This document shows, in pieces, positions 6,708 through 12,312 of a DNA stretch of 12,312 bases. The notes under the pieces were generated by a model. The model worked only from the letters and a program-made list of their open reading frames with translations. It was not told the origin of the DNA and made no database searches. Source of the DNA: Pseudomonadota bacterium (lineage in GTDB: Bacteria; Pseudomonadota; Alphaproteobacteria; Rhizobiales; Devosiaceae); assembly GCA_023390785.1 (NCBI GenBank), contig JAEWCE010000343.1:1-12312 (forward strand), read 5' to 3'. Every line of letters begins with the position of its first letter. The first letter of the stretch is position 1. The translations under genes were made by a program, and so were the position numbers.

Positions 6708-7373
6708 ATGCTGAAGCCTCCGACGTCGCCCGCCGAGCTGCCCGAGCACATTCCGCTGTTCCCGCTGAGCGGCGCGCTGCTGCTGCCGTTTTCGCACCGG
6801 CCGCTCAACATCTTCGAGCCGCGCTACCTGCAGATGGTCGACGATGCGCTCGCCGGCAACCGGCTGATCGGCCTGATCCAGCCCCAGGACACCTCCGAGG
6901 AAAGCCCGCGCGGTAGAGCGCCGCTCCAGTCGGTCGGCACGCTCGGCCGCCTCACCCACTGGGAGGAGCATGGCGAGGGCAAGTATTTCATCATCCTCGA
7001 GGGCGTGACCCGCTTCGAGCTCGGCACCGAGCTCACGGTGATGACGCCGTACCGGCAGGCGATGATTTCGGCCGAGCGTTTCGCTCTCGATTTCGAGCAC
7101 GCCCATGGCGAGGACAAGGTCGATCGCGACCGCTTCCTCAAGATGATGAAGGACTACGCCGAGTTCGCCAATTTCGAGCTCAACTGGGACGAGATCAACA
7201 AGACCGGCACCGCCGACCTGGTGAATTTCTGCTGCATGGTGTCGCCCTATGGCGCCCGCGAAAAGCAGGTGCTGCTCGAGGCCACCTCGCTGCAGGACCG
7301 GGCCGAGACCCTGATTGCCCTGGCCGAATTCGAAATGGCCAAGGGCGGCAATGCCGGCGTGCCGCTCAACTAG
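6708..7373 (+). CDS. LON peptidase substrate-binding domain protein
   Basis: A 221-residue protein consisting of the N-terminal domain of Lon proteases without the ATPase or protease parts. Characteristic segments are IPLFPLSGALLLPFSHRPLNIFEPRYLQMVDDAL (15-48), a GLIQPQD strand, GTLGRLTHWEEHGEGKYFIILEGVTRFEL (77-105) and a C-terminal helical part from about residue 130. The known role of the domain is substrate recognition; what stand-alone versions do is unknown. Its ATG follows the cnoX stop codon with no gap, and the trm112-like gene starts 9 bp after its own stop. The fixed order next to a redox chaperone hints at a role in protein quality control, which is inference. Confidence 0.92.
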   Translation: MLKPPTSPAELPEHIPLFPLSGALLLPFSHRPLNIFEPRYLQMVDDALAGNRLIGLIQPQDTSEESPRGRAPLQSVGTLGRLTHWEEHGEGKYFIILEGVTRFELGTELTVMTPYRQAMISAERFALDFEHAHGEDKVDRDRFLKMMKDYAEFANFELNWDEINKTGTADLVNFCCMVSPYGAREKQVLLEATSLQDRAETLIALAEFEMAKGGNAGVPLN

Positions 7374-7382
7374 GGTTTCGCC

Positions 7383-7613
7383 ATGGCCGAAGCTTCCGAG
7401 CGCCGCTACGAGGTCGATCCGCGCACGCTCGAAATGCTGGTCTGCCCGCTGACCAAGACCCGGCTGGTGCTGAGCGCCGACAAGACCGAGCTGATTTCGG
7501 TCGCGGCGCATCTCGCTTTTCCCATCCGTGACGGCGTACCGATGCTGAGCCTCGAGGAGGCTCGCGACGTCGATCCCGACGAAATGCGCGTGCAATTTCC
7601 CCCGACGGTCTGA
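7383..7613 (+). CDS. Trm112/UPF0434 family small protein
   Basis: A 76-residue protein with the family pattern LEMLVCPLTKTRLVLS (16-31), ELISVAAHLAFPIRDGVPML (36-55) and an acidic tail. Only one cysteine (Cys21) is present, so the four-cysteine zinc site of eukaryotic Trm112 is absent, as is usual in YcaR-type bacterial members. Eukaryotic and archaeal Trm112 activates methyltransferases; the bacterial role is not settled. An AGGG element lies 8 nt before the ATG. It is the last gene of the cnoX operon and converges on the tautomerase/ubiH genes. Confidence 0.92.
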   Translation: MAEASERRYEVDPRTLEMLVCPLTKTRLVLSADKTELISVAAHLAFPIRDGVPMLSLEEARDVDPDEMRVQFPPTV

Positions 7614-7623
7614 TCGTTCAGCT

Positions 7624-7713
7624 TCAGCCCCGCAGCAGCACGCGCGGGACGGGCCAGAGATAGGGCACGCTGACGATCTGCCGGGTCCTGATCAGGTGCG
7701 ACACGTCCTTCAT
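7624..7713 (-). CDS. possible very small ORF downstream of the tautomerase gene (29 aa)
   Basis: An ATG at 7713 opens 29 codons ending at TGA 7624 (MKDVSHLIRTRQIVSV..., ending VPRVLLRG). By my count 28 of 29 third positions are G or C, while second positions are only about 40% GC. This periodicity matches real genes here. A GGGGGG run lies about 6 nt upstream. The same frame stays open back to the tautomerase TAA (25 more codons), so it could instead be the remnant 3' end of a lost gene. I do not recognise the sequence and assign no function. It ends 10 bp from the convergent Trm112 gene. Confidence 0.35.
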   Translation of the reverse strand: MKDVSHLIRTRQIVSVPYLWPVPRVLLRG

Positions 7714-7788
7714 CTCGCGCCCCCCATGGCGGCAGAAGCAGCGCGGAACGGATTGTCGCGGGCCGCCGACACCACCAGCGGTTCCGGC

Positions 7789-8184
7789 TTATTTCGGCGG
7801 CTGCACCAGGTATTGCGCCACGCCGTTGCCGAACGACCAATCGCCCAGCGTATCCTCGACCAGGTTGATGATCACATCCTCGCGGCGGATGCCGACACGC
7901 GCGTGCAGGCCGTCGGCGATGAACTTGAAGAAGGCCTGCTTGACCTCGTCGCTGCGCCCCTGCCTGAGCGTCACCTGGATGATCATCGCCTCGTCGCTGC
8001 GCTCGATGCCGAGGAAATGCCGGTCGATGAACAGCGTGTCGGGCTGGTGCTCGGTGATGACGTGGAAACGGTCGCCCGCGGGCGCCTTAAGCACCTCGAT
8101 GATCGCTTCGTAGATCACGTCCGAGACGTGGCGCTTGTATTGGGCAGACTTGCCGGCGGGCATGTCGATGCGGGCGAGCGGCAT
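7789..8184 (-). CDS. Tautomerase_2-like family protein
   Basis: A 131-residue protein of the tautomerase superfamily. The start MPLARIDM puts Pro2 at the mature N-terminus, the catalytic base in this superfamily. The length equals two fused beta-alpha-beta units, as in malonate semialdehyde decarboxylase and cis-CaaD. VITEHQPD (43-50), an IDRHFLGIERSDEAMIIQVTL stretch and the C-terminal NLVEDTLGDWSFGNGVAQY are typical of the Tautomerase_2 group. AGGAGA lies 8 nt before the ATG. It follows ubiH by 27 bp on the same strand, so the two are probably co-transcribed. The substrate cannot be read; quinone or enol-keto chemistry linked to ubiH is possible but unproven. Confidence 0.92.
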   Translation of the reverse strand: MPLARIDMPAGKSAQYKRHVSDVIYEAIIEVLKAPAGDRFHVITEHQPDTLFIDRHFLGIERSDEAMIIQVTLRQGRSDEVKQAFFKFIADGLHARVGIRREDVIINLVEDTLGDWSFGNGVAQYLVQPPK

Positions 8185-8211
8185 GGCTTTGTCTCCTGGG
8201 GCGACGTTCTA

Positions 8212-9429
8212 TTAGAGCGGCAATCCACGCGTCAGGCGCGGACCGTTCGACTCGAGACCGGCGGCGCGGCCGATGAGCGCCGACTTGACCGGCGCGACGC
8301 GGTCGACGAGGCCGAGCCCGACATCGCGCAGCGCCCTGAGCGGCGCGAAATCGTTGGAGAACAGCCGGTTGAGACTGTCGGTCACCGCCGCCATCAGTGC
8401 CGTATCGAGGCGGCGCGACGCCTGGTAACGGGCCAGCACGTCGGCGGCGCCGTGGTCGAGCCCGAGCCGCAGCGCGTCGATGACCGCCTCGCTCAGGGCC
8501 GCCACATCCTTGAGACCGAGGTTGAGGCCCTGGCCGGCGAGCGGATGGATGACATGTGCCGCATCGCCGACAATGGCGAGCCGCGGCGCGACGAAACTGC
8601 GCGCCAGCTGCAGCCTGAGGGGAAAGCTCTGCAGCGATTCTTCCACCGTCACGCGCCCGAGGCTCGAGCCCATCGCCGCCTCGATCTCTGCGGCCGCCTG
8701 CTCGAGCGGCAGCGCCTTGAGCCGCGCCGCCTCGGCCGTCGATTCGGTCCACACCAGTGACGATCGGTTGCCGCTCAGCGGCAGGCTGGCGAACGGCCCC
8801 GCCGGCCGGAAATGCTCGTAGGCCACGCCCTCGTGCGGCAGTTCGTGGGTGATGGTGGTGACAACTCCGGCCTGGCGGTAGTCGTGGCTGACAACGCCGA
8901 TCCCCGCCATCTGCCTGAGGCCGGACATCGCTCCGTCTGCGGCGATCAATAGCGGCGCCCGGAGGGTGCGCCCGTCCTTGAGACTGACGCTTGCCAGCGC
9001 GCCGTCGGCGCTACTGCCGGCGATTTCGGCCGGGGCGATGAACTCGACCCGCGCTTGCGCGGCCTCGAGCAGCGCGGCGGTCAGCGCCCGGTTGGGCACC
9101 ATGTGCGCATAGGGCTCGCCCGGCACCACGTCGCCCTCGAAACTCAGGAACACCGGCCGGGAGATGTCGCCGGTGCCCGAATCCGACACCCGCATGGCGC
9201 GAATGGCGGTGGCGTCGGGGATGAGGGCAGTCCACACGCCCAGCGCCTCGAGTATCCGCCGCACACCGGCGCTGAGCGCGAAAGCGCGCTTGTCGTCGGG
9301 TACCGTCACCGGGCGGCGATCGACCAGCGCTACCCGCATGTCCTTCTGGAAGCGGGTCAACGCCAGCGCCTGCGACAGCCCGACGGGCCCGCCACCCACA
9401 ATTATGACGTCATAAGGCGTGTCGCTCAT
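8212..9429 (-). CDS. ubiH: UbiH/Coq6-type FAD-dependent monooxygenase, probable ubiquinone biosynthesis hydroxylase
   Basis: A 405-residue flavoprotein hydroxylase that would hydroxylate the aromatic ring of a polyprenyl intermediate on the way to ubiquinone. The FAD dinucleotide motif VIIVGGGPVGL spans 8-18, the DG motif ADGAMSGLR is near 165-172, and GDAAHVIHPLAGQGLNLGLKD (287-307) is the second FAD motif and UbiH/COQ6 signature. Length matches the family. I chose ATG 9429, because the Rossmann strand begins six residues later; an in-frame alternative at 9483 adds a Pro/Arg-rich leader. Its Shine-Dalgarno is weak. It is divergent from glnK across a 278-bp gap and is followed by the tautomerase gene. 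Which ring position it acts on (UbiH, UbiI, UbiF or UbiL) cannot be told by eye. Confidence 0.9.
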   Translation of the reverse strand: MSDTPYDVIIVGGGPVGLSQALALTRFQKDMRVALVDRRPVTVPDDKRAFALSAGVRRILEALGVWTALIPDATAIRAMRVSDSGTGDISRPVFLSFEGDVVPGEPYAHMVPNRALTAALLEAAQARVEFIAPAEIAGSSADGALASVSLKDGRTLRAPLLIAADGAMSGLRQMAGIGVVSHDYRQAGVVTTITHELPHEGVAYEHFRPAGPFASLPLSGNRSSLVWTESTAEAARLKALPLEQAAAEIEAAMGSSLGRVTVEESLQSFPLRLQLARSFVAPRLAIVGDAAHVIHPLAGQGLNLGLKDVAALSEAVIDALRLGLDHGAADVLARYQASRRLDTALMAAVTDSLNRLFSNDFAPLRALRDVGLGLVDRVAPVKSALIGRAAGLESNGPRLTRGLPL

Positions 9430-9532
9430 CGGTCTCGTCCAGAAGGGTCCCTCGGTTGTGCCGCGCGGGAGCGGCAGACGCAAGCGCCACGCCGAGGCAG
9501 ACTGCTCATTCTGGGTGCAACAGATAGCGCCG

Positions 9533-9549
9533 TGATGAAGATTTCATCA
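9533..9549. promoter_or_regulatory. 17-bp palindrome between ubiH and glnK
   Basis: TGATGAA and TTCATCA surround GAT, a perfect 7+3+7 inverted repeat. It is AT-rich against the background and overlaps the weak candidate -35 of ubiH. It could be a binding site for a dimeric regulator. No family can be named. Confidence 0.35.
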
Positions 9550-9553
9550 AATC

Positions 9554-9573
9554 GCGCCACCCAAATCGGGCGC
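9554..9573. promoter_or_regulatory. GC-dyad upstream of the glnK sigma-54-like promoter, possible enhancer site
   Basis: GCGCC and GGCGC are separated by 10 bp, centred about 109 bp upstream of the predicted glnK start. That is a usual distance for an NtrC-type activator. The spacing differs from the classical NtrC site (GCACC-N6-GGTGC), so assignment to NtrC is weak. Confidence 0.25.
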
Positions 9574-9646
9574 CGCTCCGATGACGCTCTCGCTGCCATG
9601 CGATTTCGACAGAACAATCAAAGGCTTGATCGATCGCCCCTGGGCT

Positions 9647-9661
9647 TGGCACGGGGCTTGA
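9647..9661 (+). promoter_or_regulatory. sigma-54-like -24/-12 promoter of glnK-amtB
   Basis: TGGCACG-GGGC-TTGA matches the RpoN consensus TGGCACG-N4-TTGC, except for A in place of C at -12. The predicted start near 9673 leaves a 35-nt leader to glnK. glnK-amtB is a classical NtrC/RpoN target, which supports the call. The same variant recurs before the second amt gene. Confidence 0.65.
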
Positions 9662-9707
9662 GTCTCCTGCCGGCATTGCAGACCAGCGAATGTCGAAAGG
9701 GGCATCC

Positions 9708-10046
9708 ATGAAACTGGTGATCGCCATCATCAAGCCGTCACGGCTCGAGGAGGTGCGTCAGGCGCTGAATTCGCTCGACGTGCACGGCATGACCGTGACC
9801 GAGGTCAAGGGCTATGGCCGGCAGAAGGGCCATTCCGAAATCTATCGCGGCACCGAATACGCCGTGCATTTCCTGCCCAAGCTGAAGATCGAGATCGCCG
9901 TCGATGACGGCCAGGCCGACGCCATCGTCGCCGCCATCCGCGACAGCGCCCAGACCGGACGCATCGGCGACGGCAAGATCTTCGTCCTCGATCTACTCGC
10001 CGTCACCCGCATCCGCACCGGCGAAACCGGCGCGGCCGCTCTCTAG
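9708..10046 (+). CDS. glnK: nitrogen regulatory protein PII
   Basis: A 112-residue PII trimer subunit, exactly the family length. It binds ATP/ADP and 2-oxoglutarate, is modified by GlnD, and gates AmtB. KLVIAIIKPSRLEEVRQAL opens the protein. Gln39 of the KGYGRQKGH loop and Tyr51 of YRGTEYAVHFLPK, the uridylylation site on the T-loop, are both present. The C-terminal signature is GRIGDGKIFV followed by RIRTGETG. ATG 9708 has AAAGGGG about 5 nt upstream; an in-frame ATG at 9690 would add six residues before the invariant MK start. amtB begins 22 bp after the stop, so this is the membrane-sequestration partner GlnK rather than the glnB paired with glnA. A sigma-54-like promoter lies upstream. 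Confidence 0.97.
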   Translation: MKLVIAIIKPSRLEEVRQALNSLDVHGMTVTEVKGYGRQKGHSEIYRGTEYAVHFLPKLKIEIAVDDGQADAIVAAIRDSAQTGRIGDGKIFVLDLLAVTRIRTGETGAAAL

Positions 10047-10068
10047 CGCCAGATCCCAGGAGATACCG

Positions 10069-11370
10069 ATGAAACTGACCTCGACCCTTACTGCGGCAGG
10101 CTCGGCGCTGGCCGCCGTGGCGCTGGCCACCCTGCCCGCGCTCGCCCAGGACGCCGCTCCTGCCGCGCCCACGCTCGATGCCGGCAACACCGCCTGGATG
10201 CTCACCTCCACCCTCCTGGTGTTGATGATGACCATCCCCGGGCTGGCCCTGTTCTACGGCGGCATGGTGCGCAAGAAGAACGTGCTGGCGACCGTCATGC
10301 AGTCCTTCGCCATCACCTGTGCCATCACCATCGTCTGGTTCGTCGTCGGCTATTCCATCGCCTTCACCGATGGGGGCCCGACCCAGGCCTGGCTCGGCGG
10401 CTTCTCCAAGCTCCTCCACAACGGCGTCACCGTGAGCTCGCTGTGGGGCACCATTCCCGAATACGTGTTCTCCACCTTCCAGATGACCTTCGCCATCATC
10501 ACCCCGGCGCTCATCACCGGCGCCTTCGCCGAGCGCATGAAGTTCTCGGCCATGCTGATCTTCATGGTGCTGTGGTCGATCGTCGTCTATTCGCCCATCG
10601 CCCACTGGGTGTGGGGCGGCGGCTTCCTCGCCGGACTGGGCGTGCTCGACTTCGCCGGCGGCACGGTGGTGCACATCAATGCCGGCGTTGCGGGGCTCGT
10701 CTGCGCTCTTGTCCTCGGCCGGCGGAAGGGCTTCGGCACCACCAACATGGCCCCGCACAACCTCGTCTATTCGGTGATCGGCGCCGCGCTGCTGTGGGTC
10801 GGCTGGTTCGGCTTCAACGCCGGCTCGGAGCTGGCCGCCGATGGCCTTGCCGGCGCGGCCATGCTCAACACCCAGGTGGCCACCGCCGCGGCGGCGCTCG
10901 CCTGGATGTTCGCCGAATGGATCGTGGTCAAAAAGCCCTCCGTCCTCGGCATCATCTCGGGCGCCGTCGCCGGCCTCGTGGCCGTCACCCCGGCGGCCGG
11001 TTTCGTCAACCCCACCGGTGCCCTTGTCATCGGCATCGTCGCCGGAATCCTCTGCTACGTCGCCGCCGCGCAGGTCAAGCGCCGGCTCGGCTATGACGAT
11101 TCGCTCGACGCCTTCGGCGTGCACGGCGTCGGCGGCATCGTCGGGGCGCTGCTGACCGGCGTGCTCGCCGATCCGGCCATCAACCCGCTGGGCGAGACGC
11201 ATTCGATCGTCACCCAGTTCTACGGCATCGTCGCCACCATCGCCTGGACCGCCGTGGCGTCCTTCATCATCCTGATGATCGCCAAGGCGCTGGTCGGCCT
11301 CCGCCCCTCCGAGCAGGAGGAAGAAGAGGGCCTCGACATCACCCAGCACGGCGAATCGGTGACCGAATAG
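10069..11370 (+). CDS. amtB: ammonium transporter AmtB
   Basis: A 433-residue inner-membrane ammonium channel. Residues 1-26 are a signal peptide (cleavage after ALA, before QDAAP), followed by about 11 membrane helices. Pore residues are intact: Phe137 in STFQMTFA and Phe249 in GWFGFNAGS (the Phe gate), Asp194 in LDFAGGTVVH, and twin histidines His202 and His352 (DAFGVHGVGG). These correspond to F107, F215, D160, H168 and H318 of E. coli AmtB. The C-terminal tail GLDITQHGE is the family motif that contacts GlnK. AGGAGA lies 5 nt before the ATG. It is co-transcribed with glnK and followed by a strong hairpin at 11379. Confidence 0.97.
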   Translation: MKLTSTLTAAGSALAAVALATLPALAQDAAPAAPTLDAGNTAWMLTSTLLVLMMTIPGLALFYGGMVRKKNVLATVMQSFAITCAITIVWFVVGYSIAFTDGGPTQAWLGGFSKLLHNGVTVSSLWGTIPEYVFSTFQMTFAIITPALITGAFAERMKFSAMLIFMVLWSIVVYSPIAHWVWGGGFLAGLGVLDFAGGTVVHINAGVAGLVCALVLGRRKGFGTTNMAPHNLVYSVIGAALLWVGWFGFNAGSELAADGLAGAAMLNTQVATAAAALAWMFAEWIVVKKPSVLGIISGAVAGLVAVTPAAGFVNPTGALVIGIVAGILCYVAAAQVKRRLGYDDSLDAFGVHGVGGIVGALLTGVLADPAINPLGETHSIVTQFYGIVATIAWTAVASFIILMIAKALVGLRPSEQEEEEGLDITQHGESVTE

Positions 11371-11378
11371 CCATCAGC

Positions 11379-11406
11379 ACCGGCGCGGAGTCCCCTCCGC
11401 GCCGGT
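11379..11406 (+). terminator. strong hairpin after amtB, possible terminator
   Basis: ACCGGCGCGGAG and CTCCGCGCCGGT form a perfect 12-bp stem with a TCCC loop, starting 8 nt after the amtB stop. No U-tract follows, so it may act as a 3'-end stabilising structure or a weak terminator rather than a standard intrinsic terminator. Confidence 0.55.
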
Positions 11407-11411
11407 CGCCG

Positions 11412-11500
11412 GTTCGACCCGGCGTGCAGTCTGCGCGCCTCTTGGCCCGCCACAGAGGCTTCCCACTCGCAACCCGCGTGGACTGCACCCCCGGTCGAAC
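11412..11500. repeat. long imperfect inverted repeat with a nested hairpin
   Basis: The arms 11412-11431 and 11481-11500 are reverse complements at 18 of 20 positions (GTTCGACC...GTGCAGTC against GACTGCAC...GGTCGAAC). Inside the 49-nt loop, GCCTCT (11437-11442) pairs with AGAGGC (11454-11459). It could be a structured RNA, a dispersed palindromic element or a recombination relic. Confidence 0.6.
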
Positions 11501-11567
11501 GGAAACTCCGCCGGCCCGATCCGCCCCCGAGAGTGCGCCTAAGGCGTAGGCACCCGCGTCGGTCCTC

Positions 11568-11586
11568 GTGCCGAATATTTGGGCGC
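11568..11586. promoter_or_regulatory. dyad upstream of the second amt promoter, possible enhancer site
   Basis: GTGCC-N9-GGCGC around an AT-rich centre (GAATATTTG), centred about 117 bp upstream of the predicted start. Its position and arms resemble the dyad before glnK. Assignment to an NtrC-type activator is tentative. Confidence 0.25.
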
Positions 11587-11667
11587 CTGGCGCCTCTGCC
11601 GGCGAACGCCCCTTGTCCCCACGTCGTAACGTCCTCATCTGACAGAGCTTTTTCGGCCGCCCGCAGC

Positions 11668-11682
11668 TGGCACGATCCTTGA
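11668..11682 (+). promoter_or_regulatory. sigma-54-like -24/-12 promoter of the second amt gene
   Basis: TGGCACG-ATCC-TTGA has the same -24 half and the same A at -12 as the glnK promoter. Both continue with GT and then a CCTGCC a few bases later. The predicted start near 11694 gives a 68-nt leader to ATG 11762. Confidence 0.62.
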
Positions 11683-11761
11683 GTGCCTGCCCGGTACATG
11701 ACCGGTTGCGAGCCGGAATTGGGAAGCAAAGCGGCACGCGTGGCCGCGGGGGGAGGTCTTG

Positions 11762-12312
11762 ATGACTCAGTCCGCCATCGGACTCGATGTATTCTTTCTG
11801 CTGGTCGGCGCTGTGCTGGTGTTCTCGATGCATGGCGGCTTCGCCTTTCTCGAGCTCGGCACCGTGCGCGGCAAGAACCAGGTCAACGCCCTGGTCAAGA
11901 TCATGGTCGACTTCGCCTTCTCGACCCTCGCATACTTCTTCGTCGGCTACTGGATTGCCTATGGCATCGAATTCTTCGCCGGCGCCAAAACCCTGTCCGG
12001 CGATGGCGGCGGCTTTGCCCTGCAGGGCCTGAGCCTGGTGCGGTTCTTCTTTCTTGCCACCTTCGCCGCGGCAGTGCCGGCCATCATCTCGGGCGGCATC
12101 GCCGAGCGCGCGAAATTCTGGCCTCAGGTGGCCATCGCCGCGCTGATCGTCGGGCTGGTTTATCCGCTGAGCGAAGGCATTGTGTGGAATGCCAACTACG
12201 GCATCCAGGCCTGGCTTGCCGCGGCCTTCGGCGCCCCCTTCCACGATTTCGCCGGCTCGATCGTCGTGCACGCCGTCGGCGGCTGGCTGGCGCTCGCCGC
12301 CGTGCGCGTGCT
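11762..12312 (+). CDS. second, diverged Amt-family ammonium transporter, partial
   Basis: The frame is open from ATG 11762 to the right edge, 183 residues of an expected 400 or more. GGGAGG lies 5 nt upstream. Amt marks are GGFAFLELGTVRGKNQ (25-40), the IAERAKFW loop after the third helix (113-120), and HDFAGSIVVHAVGG (161-174) with Asp162 and His170 at the AmtB D160/H168 spacing. Phe97 aligns with the F107 gate, but the following Gln of AmtB is Leu98. Unlike amtB next door it has no signal peptide and starts directly with a membrane helix. It is clearly a separate subfamily rather than a recent duplicate. It has its own sigma-54-like promoter. Transport or sensing of ammonium is likely; any C-terminal signalling domain would be outside the window. 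Confidence 0.92.
   Translation, partial: MTQSAIGLDVFFLLVGAVLVFSMHGGFAFLELGTVRGKNQVNALVKIMVDFAFSTLAYFFVGYWIAYGIEFFAGAKTLSGDGGGFALQGLSLVRFFFLATFAAAVPAIISGGIAERAKFWPQVAIAALIVGLVYPLSEGIVWNANYGIQAWLAAAFGAPFHDFAGSIVVHAVGGWLALAAVRV

Larger units (their letters stand above)
9430..9707. other. intergenic region between ubiH and glnK with control signals
   Basis: This 278-bp gap separates divergent genes. It holds a 17-bp palindrome (9533-9549), a GCGCC-N10-GGCGC dyad (9554-9573) and a sigma-54-like -24/-12 element (9647-9661). Possible short reading frames here lack family features. I found no convincing sigma-70 promoter for ubiH; TTGATG-18-TATCTG on the minus strand near 9524-9553 is weak. Confidence 0.6.
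11371..11761. other. 391-bp gap between the two amt genes, rich in inverted repeats
   Basis: I see no convincing gene here. The gap contains a 12-bp perfect stem just after amtB (11379-11406), an 89-nt nested foldback (11412-11500), smaller dyads near 11533-11553, a GGCGCCT direct pair (11582-11595), a GTGCC-N9-GGCGC dyad, and the sigma-54-like promoter of the second amt. A minus-strand frame is open across it, but its composition does not convince me it is coding. Confidence 0.6.

Noticed and set aside
5583..7595. A 670-codon minus-strand open frame opposite the cnoX/LON/Trm112 genes
   Set aside because: Low-complexity Gly/His/Arg/Asp composition, and it overlaps three recognisable plus-strand genes and part of the tRNA.
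10003..11349. A 448-codon minus-strand open frame opposite amtB
   Set aside because: His/Asp/Gly-rich mirror of a membrane-protein gene, with no domain motif.
11339..12271. A minus-strand open frame across the gap between the amt genes
   Set aside because: Most of it is antisense to the second amt gene. The gap portion is dominated by the inverted repeats, and there is no recognisable protein feature.

Overview
The window is high-GC DNA with strong G/C preference at third codon positions, typical of an alphaproteobacterium. Three things point to Hyphomicrobiales, possibly a Devosia-like genus: an HWE-family sensor kinase, a thioredoxin/LON-domain/Trm112 gene block, and a UbiH gene divergent from glnK-amtB. 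The genus is an inference. All assignments come from reading motifs; no database search was run.

Left part (1-5431, all on the minus strand). Transcription runs right to left: an NAD-dependent epimerase-like gene disrupted by a perfect 10-bp tandem duplication; an orphan PAS + HWE histidine kinase; a second epimerase-like SDR; then an apparent operon of an XRE-cupin regulator, a small GAF-domain protein and an oligopeptide/dipeptide-type ABC substrate-binding protein cut by the left edge. The regulator has a good sigma-70-like promoter (TTGACT-17-TTTAGT). A perfect 19-bp palindrome covers its -10, which suggests autoregulation. Regulator and GAF gene overlap by ATGA.

Middle part (5432-9429). 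A tRNA-Gly(GCC) on the minus strand is followed by a clear intrinsic terminator. To its right is a plus-strand block: a CnoX-like thioredoxin-TPR chaperone with a CGPC motif, a LON substrate-binding-domain protein and a Trm112-family protein. The tRNA and this block may share one -10 element read in both directions. Convergent to the block, on the minus strand, are a UbiH-type FAD monooxygenase and a Tautomerase_2-like protein. A possible very small ORF with a strong coding signature follows the tautomerase stop.

Right part (9430-12312). Divergent from ubiH is a nitrogen-uptake module: glnK (PII) and amtB in one operon, a 391-bp non-coding gap rich in inverted repeats, then a second, diverged Amt-family transporter cut by the right edge. 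Both glnK and the second amt are preceded by nearly the same sigma-54-like -24/-12 element (TGGCACG-N4-TTGA, followed by GT), with A where the consensus has C at -12. This suggests shared nitrogen control with a shared promoter variant.

I see no CRISPR array, integrase, transposase or toxin-antitoxin pair. The most unusual items are the duplication-frameshifted SDR, the paired non-canonical sigma-54-like promoters with the structured gap between the two amt genes, and the palindrome-covered promoter of the XRE-cupin operon.
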